From Demequina aestuarii (GTDB lineage Bacteria; Actinomycetota; Actinomycetes; Actinomycetales; Demequinaceae), in NCBI RefSeq assembly GCF_000975095.1, contig NZ_BBRD01000001.1, positions 2,065,467 to 2,129,466 of the forward strand: DNA of 64,000 nucleotides, written 5' to 3'. Position 1 is the first letter of the stretch. The number at the start of each line of letters is the position of its first letter. A program made the translations under genes and the position numbers. The notes under the pieces are model-generated. The model was given only the letters and a program-made list of their open reading frames with translations. It was not told the origin of the DNA and searched no databases. Below, one piece after another: positions 1-7,868 of this stretch.

Positions 1-19
1 GCAAGTGGCGACAAATCTC

Positions 20-1258
20 CTAACCCGAGCTCGTCCGACTCTCGGAAAAGGACGCCCGTCGGGCGCGGGAACGTCCCCGGGCGATCGTCACCCAGGCAAC
101 GGCCGCGGTGAGGGCAGAGCCGACGAACAGGCCCGCAGCCAACCACGGCAGGGTGGTCAGTCGGTCCCTGTCCACCTGAGCAGATGCGAGCGCCGCGCCA
201 AGCGAGGAACCGGTGAAGATGACCGATGAGTTCACGCCCACGAGGAGGCCCAGGTGACGACCGGCATGAGCGACGATGAGCGCCTGGAGCGGGGGATTGA
301 TCGCCCATGAACAGAACCCCCAGGCGAGCAGGAAGGCCGCCGCGACCGTGGGGGTGTCCGCGATCATGAGCCCTGCGACCGACGCCGCTGCCGCGACGCA
401 CACGCCTGTCAGGACGCGGGCCGGGCCCCTGCGGTCTGCGACCGCCCCGAGCAGTCCGTTTCCTGCGAGGCCGGCGACTCCGTAGCAGAGAAGCAGACCC
501 GACAGCAGCACACCGTCGGCACCGGTTGCGGCGGTGAGGAAGGGCGACACGAAGGTGTTGAGCCCGCCCGTCGCGGCACCTTCCAACAGCGCAGTGGCGA
601 GCGTCGCCGCCAACACGATCACGGCGGTGACACTGGCCACGCCAACGGCAGAATCGGTAGCCCTCAGCTCAATCCCGCGGGCTCTCAAGCCCGGTTGCCA
701 CAGCCGAAGCGCCCACGCGACCGCGGCGACCGCCAGCGCGCACACGGCAGCCACCAGGAACGTGGAGCGCGCGCCAATCGCGGAGGCGAGAGTGTTGCCC
801 AGTGGCGCACCGACCAGAGAGGAGAGCACCATCCCCGTAAACGAGATCGACAGCGCCCGCGAGCGATGAGCGGCACCCACAATCGAGCCTGCATGGACTG
901 TGCACATCGGCACGACTCCTGCGACGGCCACTGCTTGCAGTGCGCGAGCCACATAGAGCTCGGTCGCCGTGTCCGATTGCGACACCACGGCGAGCATTGC
1001 GCCGGCCACGGGCAACGCGACGATCATGACCGCGTACGGCTGGCGCCTGCGCAGGAGCCAAGCGATCGAGGGTGCTGCCACCGCGTACGCAATGCCGAAG
1101 ACCGCGTTGGATCGCCCGATGTCAGCGAGCGGGATACCCGTCTCGCTTGCGAAGACAGGCAGGACCCCGGGCACGAGCATCGTGCCCAACGTGGCGGCGA
1201 ACACGGCGGAGGCGAGCACCCACAGGGTGACCAGCGCTCGCCGCGAGATGCCACTCAC
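20..1258 (-). CDS. MFS transporter, last gene of the ABC/hydrolase operon
   Basis: A 412-residue integral membrane protein with about 12 hydrophobic segments and the basic loop RRRQP after the second helix pair, typical of the major facilitator superfamily (drug/arabinose-efflux-like group). The start is GTG at 1258, and its GTGA overlaps the stop of the upstream isochorismatase-like gene, so the two are translationally coupled. It is the seventh and last gene of a leftward operon that begins with a solute-binding protein. The context suggests transport of a nitrogen compound or export of a by-product. The substrate cannot be read from sequence. Family assignment is firm; role is inferred. 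Confidence 0.85.
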   Translation of the reverse strand: MSGISRRALVTLWVLASAVFAATLGTMLVPGVLPVFASETGIPLADIGRSNAVFGIAYAVAAPSIAWLLRRRQPYAVMIVALPVAGAMLAVVSQSDTATELYVARALQAVAVAGVVPMCTVHAGSIVGAAHRSRALSISFTGMVLSSLVGAPLGNTLASAIGARSTFLVAAVCALAVAAVAWALRLWQPGLRARGIELRATDSAVGVASVTAVIVLAATLATALLEGAATGGLNTFVSPFLTAATGADGVLLSGLLLCYGVAGLAGNGLLGAVADRRGPARVLTGVCVAAAASVAGLMIADTPTVAAAFLLAWGFCSWAINPPLQALIVAHAGRHLGLLVGVNSSVIFTGSSLGAALASAQVDRDRLTTLPWLAAGLFVGSALTAAVAWVTIARGRSRARRASFSESRTSSG

Positions 1259-1863
1259 GTGTGCGCTGGATGTGCCCCGTCGGGCAGCGAATCGAGCCAG
1301 GCCATCGTCTCCTCGGAAGCAACCAGCGACCGCTTCTGGAGGTACTCAATCATGTCGAGCGCATCGTCATGCGCCTGCTGGGAGGAGCCCATCACGACAT
1401 CCGTCACGACGTTGATATGGAAGTCTCGCTGGTGGGCATCGACCGCGGTGTACAGGATGCAGATGTCGGTGAATCCGCCGATGAGCACGAGGCTCTCCGC
1501 CTGGTAGGACTTGAGGACGATGTCGAGCTCGGTGCCGAAGAACGCGCTGTACCGACGCTTGCGAATGTGGAACTCGTCAGCCCGCGGCACGAGCCCATCC
1601 ACGAGTTCCGTGTATGGACTGCCCTCGATGCAGTGCGGCCCCTCGGACCCGTCGAGCTCGCGCCCGATGTCGATCAAGTGCGGCTTGTGGACCTCTTGAA
1701 TCCACACGACAGGAACGCCCTTGCGTCGGGCACGATCGACCATCGCCACCGCACGATCGCGCTGGGCCGGGATGTCGAAGGGGTCATCGTGCGACATCGG
1801 TCCGTCGAGTGGCCCGCCCTGAAAGTCGACGACGACGAGGACCGTGGTGCCGTGGAGGTTCAT
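1255..1863 (-). CDS. isochorismatase-family cysteine hydrolase (second paralogue)
   Basis: A 202-residue isochorismatase-fold hydrolase. The expected triad is visible: Asp13 in VVVDFQGG, Lys102 in RKRRYSAFFG and Cys135 in GGFTDICILYTAVDA. The start is ATG at 1863, which overlaps the upstream stop (ATGA). Longer upstream reading is open but lies within the neighbouring gene. It is closely similar to the preceding gene (shared stretches such as QEVHKPxLIDIGRELDG), so the pair is a tandem duplication. This superfamily includes biuret hydrolase, N-carbamoylsarcosine amidase, ureidoacrylate hydrolase and nicotinamidase. Biuret hydrolase would make allophanate, the substrate of the hydrolase encoded at 7869-9650. 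That link is an inference. Confidence 0.85.
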   Translation of the reverse strand: MNLHGTTVLVVVDFQGGPLDGPMSHDDPFDIPAQRDRAVAMVDRARRKGVPVVWIQEVHKPHLIDIGRELDGSEGPHCIEGSPYTELVDGLVPRADEFHIRKRRYSAFFGTELDIVLKSYQAESLVLIGGFTDICILYTAVDAHQRDFHINVVTDVVMGSSQQAHDDALDMIEYLQKRSLVASEETMAWLDSLPDGAHPAHT

Positions 1864-2528
1864 GACGGCTCCTGCGCGGACGTGACGTCGGTGCCAGTGG
1901 ACAGTGTTGCGAGCCAGTCGTGCACGGAATCGAGGCTGACCAAAGCGTCGCGCTGCAGGTATCTCATGGCGCGCAGGGCGGCATCGTGGGCCTTCTGGGA
2001 TGACCCGATCACCATGTCGCTCACCGTCCGGAAGTGGTAACCGAGTTGGTGGGCATCGACGGCGGTGTAGTGAATGCACACGTCCGTCATGCCGCCGATC
2101 AGCACGACGGTCTGCGCACCGAAGCCCTTGAGGACGATATCCAGCTCGCTGCCGAAGAAGGCACTGTAGCGACGCTTGCGAATGAGGTACTCATCGGCCA
2201 ATGGTTCGAGTCCTGGGTGCAGCTCGGTGCGTGGATCGCCCTCCACGCAGTGGACTCCCTCGGCTCCGTCCAGCTCGCGCCCGATGTCGATCAGCGACGG
2301 CTTGTGCACCTCTTGAATGAACACCACGGGCGCACCCTTGGCGCGAAAGGCCGCGACGAGGTCGACAGCCTTGGCATTGCGCTCGGGGCGCCCGGACATG
2401 TAGCCAGGCTTGTCACTTCCGAAGGATGAGGGCTGTCCTCCCCCTTGGATGTCCACGACGACAAGCACCGCGTTGCCGACGGGGTTCAGATGAGATGCGG
2501 GAGTGATGTCGGTGACCTGTAGAGGCAC
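1860..2528 (-). CDS. isochorismatase-family cysteine hydrolase (first paralogue)
   Basis: A 222-residue cysteine hydrolase of the isochorismatase superfamily with Asp26 (VVVDIQGG), Lys118 (IRKRRYSAFFG) and Cys151 (GGMTDVCIHYTAVDA) as the probable triad. The start is GTG at 2528, chosen because GAAAGGAC lies at good spacing just upstream. It follows the permease gene by 19 bp and overlaps the next paralogue by 4 bp. Compared with that paralogue it has an N-terminal extension of about 13 residues and a different loop after the first Asp, so the two may act on different substrates. Amide or carbamoyl C-N hydrolysis is likely from the family; the exact substrate is unknown. Confidence 0.85.
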   Translation of the reverse strand: MPLQVTDITPASHLNPVGNAVLVVVDIQGGGQPSSFGSDKPGYMSGRPERNAKAVDLVAAFRAKGAPVVFIQEVHKPSLIDIGRELDGAEGVHCVEGDPRTELHPGLEPLADEYLIRKRRYSAFFGSELDIVLKGFGAQTVVLIGGMTDVCIHYTAVDAHQLGYHFRTVSDMVIGSSQKAHDAALRAMRYLQRDALVSLDSVHDWLATLSTGTDVTSAQEPS

Positions 2529-2547
2529 GGTTGTCCTTTCGCGACGA

Positions 2548-3546
2548 CTACGAGAGCCGAACTCGGGGGTCGACCGCCGCAAGGACGATGTCAACCGCAG
2601 TATTGAGCAGCACGTAGACGGCGCCCAAGATGAGGCACACGGCAGCGATCGCCGGGAAGTCCCCCACACCAATGGCGGTGCTCAGATACGAGCCGAGGCC
2701 GTTCCACGAAAAGACCTGCTCGACCACCACAAGGCTGGAGACCATGAAGCCTGCGTGGACGGCGAGCAACGACAACGCTGGTGACGACGCGTTGCGCAGG
2801 CCGTGGCGACGCAACACGGCGCTCTCGGACTCCCCGAGCGACCGCGCGGTGCGCGCCCAGGGGGAGGCCATCGACGACGTGATGCCGTCCGCAAGGACAC
2901 GCGCCAGGGCCACCCCAGAGGTGACGGAGGCCGCGAAGGCCGGCAACAGGAGGTGCGCGATCGCATCCCACGTGTACGTCCAGCTCCCGTGCAGGATGCC
3001 GTCCAACACATAGAAGCCCGTTCCATCGTCGTAGGGGCCAAAGGAGCTCCGCCCTGCGGCAGGCAGCACGCCGCCGAGCCACTTGTAGAACACGAGCACG
3101 CTGAGCATCGCGACAAGGAACGATGGCGCGGACGCCAACGAGAAGAACACCAGGCGCAGCACTTGGCCGACCCGGCCCGGCCGGGTGTAGAGCGCCGACA
3201 GCACGACGCCGATCACGATGGCCAAAGCGATCGCCGCGAGCGCGAGCTCGAGCGTGGCGGGAAGGCTCGAGGAGAGGTCGTCGGAGATGTTCCTCTTGGT
3301 CGCGAGCGAGATTCCCAGGTCCCCCTGGAGCAGGCCCGTTGCGAAGTTGGCGAACTGCACCGAGACCGGATCGTCGATGCCCAATTCGACCCGCGCGGCT
3401 GCCACCTGCTCAGCACTGGCGTTGACGCCGGTGTAGGTGCGGACCGGGTCGGCATTCCCCACCTTGCCGAGGATGAACACGATGGCGGTCAGGAAGAACA
3501 GCACTACGACAAGCGAACCGAGTCGCTTCACCACGAAAGAGGTCAT
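2548..3546 (-). CDS. ABC transporter permease, dipeptide (DppB) type
   Basis: A 332-residue inner-membrane permease of the dipeptide/oligopeptide/nickel family. An N-terminal helix follows MTSFVVKRLGS. A periplasmic segment has the typical family sequence (ADPVRTYTGVNASAEQVAAA), then come five helices with an EAA-like loop (ARTARSLGESE). The start is ATG at 3546, preceded by GGAAGGG at about 8 bp. An upstream in-frame ATG at 3588 lies inside the preceding gene. It pairs with the DppC-type permease whose stop lies 1 bp away, and with the double ATPase encoded at 4416-6137. Confidence 0.92.
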   Translation of the reverse strand: MTSFVVKRLGSLVVVLFFLTAIVFILGKVGNADPVRTYTGVNASAEQVAAARVELGIDDPVSVQFANFATGLLQGDLGISLATKRNISDDLSSSLPATLELALAAIALAIVIGVVLSALYTRPGRVGQVLRLVFFSLASAPSFLVAMLSVLVFYKWLGGVLPAAGRSSFGPYDDGTGFYVLDGILHGSWTYTWDAIAHLLLPAFAASVTSGVALARVLADGITSSMASPWARTARSLGESESAVLRRHGLRNASSPALSLLAVHAGFMVSSLVVVEQVFSWNGLGSYLSTAIGVGDFPAIAAVCLILGAVYVLLNTAVDIVLAAVDPRVRLS

Positions 3547-3547
3547 G

Positions 3548-4432
3548 TCACACGCCCTTCCGACGCAGGAGCACTCGCAGCGCGTCACCCGAGTAGTTGA
3601 ACAGGAACGCCACCAGTCCGATGGCGAGGCTGGGCAGCACCGCGATCCACCACGCGTTCAGGAAGTAGGACATGCCGTCAGAGGCCATGCGGCCCAGCTC
3701 CGGCGCTGGCGCCGGAGTACCGAGGCCGATGAACGACAGTGCTGCCAGCGTCATCACCACGGCACCGATGTCGAGACTCGCCGTGACACTGATCGTGGGG
3801 GTGACCGCGGGGGTGACGTGGCGCACCAGCAGGCGCCAGCCGCGCACTCCAGACACCCGCGCCGCCTGCACGTGAGGCAACGCTGCGACGCGCCTCACCT
3901 CTCCACGCACCAGCCGCGCGTACAGCGGCCACCACACCACGGTGATGCCCACCATCGCCGACGCGATCGACTGACCCAGCGCCGCTGCCACCGCCATCGC
4001 GATGATCGTGGCGGGGAACGCGAGGAACAGGTCCGTGACTCGCATGAGCGCGTTGTCGAGGAAGCCGCCGCGGAAACCCGCGATGACGCCGATGAACGTG
4101 CCGAGCACGGCGGCGACGGCCGTCACCACGACTGCCGCGAGGAGACTCCGCTGCAGGCCACTCACGAGTCTGGATCCCATGTCGAGCCCGAGTGTGTCCG
4201 TCCCGAAGAGGTGCCCCTCGGACAGCGGCGGCAGCATCGGATCGCCCGACGGAATGATGGGGCTGTACGGCATGAGCCACGGCCCGACGAGAGCCACCAG
4301 GCTTACGGCGACGACTCCGATCACCGACGCTCTCTCCGCCATCCCAAGACTGCTCCAGATCCCTTCGCGCGGACGATCCGCGAGAGCATTCAGTGCGAGT
4401 GTGGCCCGTGCGCGCCTACGCGAGAACAGCAT
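3548..4432 (-). CDS. ABC transporter permease, dipeptide (DppC) type
   Basis: A 294-residue permease of the DppC/OppC class. It has an N-terminal cytoplasmic segment, one helix, an extracytoplasmic loop with LFGTDTLGLDMGSRLVSGLQ (the conserved GTDxxGRDxxSR-like motif) and a C-terminal transport domain. The start ATG at 4432 has GGAGG 7 bp upstream and overlaps the end of the ATPase gene by 17 bp. It should form a heterodimeric channel with the product of 2548-3546. Family identity is clear. The substrate is not, because this family carries peptides, nickel, opines and other small solutes. Confidence 0.92.
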   Translation of the reverse strand: MLFSRRRARATLALNALADRPREGIWSSLGMAERASVIGVVAVSLVALVGPWLMPYSPIIPSGDPMLPPLSEGHLFGTDTLGLDMGSRLVSGLQRSLLAAVVVTAVAAVLGTFIGVIAGFRGGFLDNALMRVTDLFLAFPATIIAMAVAAALGQSIASAMVGITVVWWPLYARLVRGEVRRVAALPHVQAARVSGVRGWRLLVRHVTPAVTPTISVTASLDIGAVVMTLAALSFIGLGTPAPAPELGRMASDGMSYFLNAWWIAVLPSLAIGLVAFLFNYSGDALRVLLRRKGV

Positions 4433-6137
4433 CGACGAGCCTCCGTCCGTAAGGGGTGGTGATGTCGTCGACGAGGCGCTCCGCGCTGACCGTCTCGACG
4501 ATCTCGCCTTTCGTCATCACCAGCACCCTGTCCGCGATGAGCCGTGCGGCAGCCAAGTCGTGCGTGACGAACATCACGGCGATGCCGAGAGAGTGCCGGA
4601 GCAGGTTGATGAGGTTGAGGACCGAGCACGCCACGGACACGTCGAGAGCGCTCGTGGGTTCGTCGCACAGCAGCACCGAGGGCGGGACGACCACGGCTCG
4701 CGCGATTGCGACCCGCTGCTGTTGACCTCCGGACAGCTGTGTGGGCCGAGCAGTGAGCGCTGAGGCGTCGAGGCCGACGAGTTCGAGCGTGCGCAGCGCT
4801 AGAGCGCGCATCTGGTCTCGATCCATGCCGCTGCCCGTGTGGGTGTGAGCGATCCGCTCACACAGGAGTTGCTCGACGGTGCGCCACGGGGTGAGGGATG
4901 CCCCCGCGTCCTGGAAGATCACTTGAGGGCCTTCCCCCGCGACGCCCTGGGCGTTCACCGTGCCCTCATCGGCAGACTCGATGCCGCCTGCGATCTTGAG
5001 CAGCGTGGATTTTCCCGAGCCAGACTCGCCCACAAGTGCGACGGACTCTCGGTAGCCGATCTCGAAGGACACGTCCTTGAGCACATGGTTTGCGACCTTG
5101 CGACCTTTGGCGCGTGACGTGAATGTCTTGTGCACGTTGTTGACGGCGAGAGCAGGACGGGTCACCTGCCCGACGAGGGTGATGTCGGTCGCCCCCGTGG
5201 CAGCGCCGACGGCGGCGGTGTCGCCGATGAACTCGTCCCAACGAAGCGTCCCTGCCACCCATCGGTCAGCGACGCCCTCTGAGGGCTCGCCTCGCAGAGC
5301 AAGAGCATCGGTCATCGACGCCATCACGGCCTCCTCCGGCAGGCCGACGGGGCGCGTGCGGTCCGATGCGAGAGTGATGCGGGACGCCATCAGACGGCGC
5401 GTGTACGCCTCACGGGGGTGCGACAAGATTTGGTCGGTGGCGCCCTGCTCGACGATGCGACCCTCATGCATCACGGCAATGTGGTCGCACATGTGACGCG
5501 CCACACCGAGGTCGTGCGTGACGAACAGCACGGCGCAGCCTGCGTCCATTGCAGCCTCACGGAGCACGGACAGCACCTCGGCCTGCACGGACACGTCGAG
5601 GGCGGTCGTGGGCTCATCGGCGACGAGCAGTTTGGGCCCACGCGCGAGGGCGAGTGCGATCATCACCCGCTGGCGCATACCGCCAGAGAGCTGGTGAGGG
5701 TACTTCTTGAGGACCTGAGCCGCGTCCCTGATCTGGACCCGGTCCAGCGCCGCGACGGACTGCTGAGCAGACCCTGTGTAGCGCGTCAGCATGTTCCCGA
5801 TGGTCATCGTCGGGTCGAGGGAGCGCATCGGGTCCTGGAACACGGTCGTGACGATGTCGCCGCGCACCTGAGGCCAGTCCGGGTCGGTGATGGGCGCCAG
5901 CCTTCGGCCAGCGATCACCACCTCGCCGGCCGCTGTCGCGGCGCCGTCGTTCGCGATGATGCCTTGGACCGCCGCGCCGATCGTGGACTTGCCGGATCCG
6001 GACTCACCGACAAGCCCCAAGCATTGCCCCGCGTCTATCGACAACGTCGCGTCTGAGACGGCGGCGACGATGCGATCGCGTGTGCGATAGGTGACGCTCA
6101 GATCCGTGATCGAGAGCACAGTGGTGGGTTCAGACAC
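4416..6137 (-). CDS. double ABC ATPase (DppD-DppF fusion)
   Basis: A 573-residue protein with two complete ABC ATPase domains in tandem (roughly residues 5-260 and 310-570). Each has Walker A GESGSGKST, a signature (LSGGMRQR in the first, LSGGQQQR in the second) and a Walker B followed by the D-loop region (LLVADEPTTALD and LLCDEPTSALD). It fuses the two ATPases that are separate in classical dipeptide systems, a common arrangement in Actinobacteria. The start is GTG at 6137 with AAGGAAG upstream. It energises the permease pair encoded immediately downstream. A strong hairpin separates it from the binding-protein gene. Confidence 0.93.
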   Translation of the reverse strand: MSEPTTVLSITDLSVTYRTRDRIVAAVSDATLSIDAGQCLGLVGESGSGKSTIGAAVQGIIANDGAATAAGEVVIAGRRLAPITDPDWPQVRGDIVTTVFQDPMRSLDPTMTIGNMLTRYTGSAQQSVAALDRVQIRDAAQVLKKYPHQLSGGMRQRVMIALALARGPKLLVADEPTTALDVSVQAEVLSVLREAAMDAGCAVLFVTHDLGVARHMCDHIAVMHEGRIVEQGATDQILSHPREAYTRRLMASRITLASDRTRPVGLPEEAVMASMTDALALRGEPSEGVADRWVAGTLRWDEFIGDTAAVGAATGATDITLVGQVTRPALAVNNVHKTFTSRAKGRKVANHVLKDVSFEIGYRESVALVGESGSGKSTLLKIAGGIESADEGTVNAQGVAGEGPQVIFQDAGASLTPWRTVEQLLCERIAHTHTGSGMDRDQMRALALRTLELVGLDASALTARPTQLSGGQQQRVAIARAVVVPPSVLLCDEPTSALDVSVACSVLNLINLLRHSLGIAVMFVTHDLAAARLIADRVLVMTKGEIVETVSAERLVDDITTPYGRRLVDAVLA

Positions 6138-6170
6138 CGTTCTTCCTTCTGCGAGAGCGGACGGAGCAGA

Positions 6171-6211
6171 CCTCGTGGCGGCGGCGGAGAAGCGCCACCG
6201 CCGCCACGAGG
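6171..6211 (-). terminator. intra-operon hairpin (attenuator) after the binding-protein gene
   Basis: A perfect 14-bp inverted repeat (6171-6184 with 6198-6211, 13-nt loop) lies between the solute-binding protein stop (6228) and the ATPase start (6137). Its position fits partial termination or mRNA protection, which would give more binding protein than membrane components. No U-tract follows, as is usual in high-GC Actinobacteria. Confidence 0.65.
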
Positions 6212-6227
6212 GGACTGAGGGCAGTGG

Positions 6228-7817
6228 TCAGCTGGACGGGCTCAGCGTCGTGAAGTCAACCGTGATCCCGAGGACCGGGTAGCTCGCGTCCGCGGCACCT
6301 TCAACAGAGTCCTGGAACGCGGAGGACACGGTGAGATCTGCAAGCGTGAGCCACAGGCCAGACGAGCTGACCCTCTCGGTGACGTCCGCGTACAGCGCCT
6401 CATCACCGGTCTTGGCAGCCTCGTCGAGCAAGTCGCCAAGACCGTCGATGCTTCCGGAGAAGAGGTTCAGACCGCCTCCGTCTGAGTAGAACAGCCGGGC
6501 CCAGGTGTCCGGGTGTGCGGCGTCGGGGAAGGCGCTGAACAACGTGATGTCGGGCGCGACCGCGGGGTCGAAGACGGTCGACCAGTACGCGCTCGACTCG
6601 AGTCCGATCGACTCGGTCGAGATGCCCACGGTGTTGAGCTGGGCCGCGACGTTATCTGCGATGTCCTGCGCCCCAGGCACGAACGAGGGGTAGCCGATCT
6701 CGATGTTCTCCCCCTCCAGCGCCCCGTCGGCGAGTCCGGCCAGCGCCGCCTCGTCGAACGACAGCGCGCTGGTGTTCACGTTGGGGTCGATCATCGATGC
6801 AGGGAAGACGCCGTCGCTCGCGGTTGCGAGGTCACCGAACACCGTCGTGACGATGCCGTCCCAGTCGATTCCCGAAAGCAGTTCACTGCGGGTCGAGGAG
6901 TCCGCGAAGAACTCGCTCGCGGGGTTCAGGAACACCACCGGCGCCATCATCGACGGATATAGGTGGGTCTGGAGCCCGTCGACCTCACTGAGGCCATCGA
7001 AGAGGATCTTGTTCGCCGATCCGATGTACCCATCAAGCTCACCGCTTTCGAGTTGGAGCTGGACTGTGTTGGTCGAGTCGACGATGGTGTACTCGATCGT
7101 GTCGTAGCCGCCCAACTCGCCCCAGTAGCCCTCGTACGCGGTCAGCTCGTACTGAGTCCCAGCGTTGAACGAGCCGTACTCAAACGGACCCGTGCCCGCA
7201 TCGTTCGACGCGAACCACTCTGCGTCGTCGCCGTGCTCCTCCAGAGCCGCGGGCGAGATGATCTTGAGCCCGAACGGAGAGGCCAAGTAGTCCAGGAGCG
7301 CCGAGTTCGGAGCGTCAAGTGTCACCACAAGCTCGTACTGGGATGGCGTCTCGATCGACGAGATGCCGTCGACGAGGTACGCGGGCCCCGAAGCGCCCTC
7401 CTCGAGCATGCGAGCGATCGACGGCTCCACGGCGGCCGACGTGAACGGCGTGCCGTCGTGGAAGGTCACGCCCTCGCGCAGCTGGAACGTGTAGGTGAGA
7501 CCGTCCTCGGACACCTCCCACTCGGTAGCGAGGGATGGGACGATCTCGGCCGTGTCGACTCCGGTCTGATACTTGACCAGTCCCTCGTAAGCGGCGAGCA
7601 CGACGTTCATTTCGGAGCCGGAGTAGGCGGAGCTCGGGTCAGGCGTCGAGATGTCCGACGTGAGCGCCATGGTGAGTGTCGTGTCGATGTCGGTTGCGTC
7701 GGACCCGGACTCGGCCGTCTCGCCGGGCAGGTCGCCGCCCGATCCGGCGCAAGCGGTCAGGCTGAGAGTCAGAGCCGCGACAAAGCTGGCGGCACCGATT
7801 GTTTGGCGGGGGTTCAC
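6228..7817 (-). CDS. ABC transporter solute-binding lipoprotein (SBP_bac_5 family)
   Basis: A 529-residue extracytoplasmic solute-binding protein of the dipeptide/oligopeptide/nickel family. The N-terminus is a lipoprotein signal ending LSLTAC, with Cys23 as the likely lipidation site. The body has the family features LATEWEVSEDGLTYTFQLREGVTFHDGTPF and GTGPFEYGSF. The start is GTG at 7817, with AAGGAG 7 bp upstream. It is the first gene of the seven-gene leftward operon 7817-20, and an operator-like palindrome lies 38 bp upstream (7855-7868). Ligand class is uncertain. The regulon context points to a nitrogen-rich small molecule or peptide. Confidence 0.92.
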   Translation of the reverse strand: MNPRQTIGAASFVAALTLSLTACAGSGGDLPGETAESGSDATDIDTTLTMALTSDISTPDPSSAYSGSEMNVVLAAYEGLVKYQTGVDTAEIVPSLATEWEVSEDGLTYTFQLREGVTFHDGTPFTSAAVEPSIARMLEEGASGPAYLVDGISSIETPSQYELVVTLDAPNSALLDYLASPFGLKIISPAALEEHGDDAEWFASNDAGTGPFEYGSFNAGTQYELTAYEGYWGELGGYDTIEYTIVDSTNTVQLQLESGELDGYIGSANKILFDGLSEVDGLQTHLYPSMMAPVVFLNPASEFFADSSTRSELLSGIDWDGIVTTVFGDLATASDGVFPASMIDPNVNTSALSFDEAALAGLADGALEGENIEIGYPSFVPGAQDIADNVAAQLNTVGISTESIGLESSAYWSTVFDPAVAPDITLFSAFPDAAHPDTWARLFYSDGGGLNLFSGSIDGLGDLLDEAAKTGDEALYADVTERVSSSGLWLTLADLTVSSAFQDSVEGAADASYPVLGITVDFTTLSPSS

Positions 7818-7854
7818 AGTGATCTCCTTCAACGAGGGGCTGGCGAAAATCAAC

Positions 7855-7868
7855 CTATCGGTCAATAG
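7855..7868. promoter_or_regulatory. operator-like inverted repeat (site 1 of 3) before the ABC operon
   Basis: CTAT-N6-ATAG (CTATCGGTCAATAG) lies between the allophanate hydrolase stop and the binding-protein start. It shares the core ACCTATC...ATAG with sites at 11215-11230 and 16397-16410. Read leftward, the ATAG half runs into TAGGTT, a possible -10 element. The TetR protein encoded at 11330-12004 is the natural candidate to bind; this is an inference. Confidence 0.5.
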
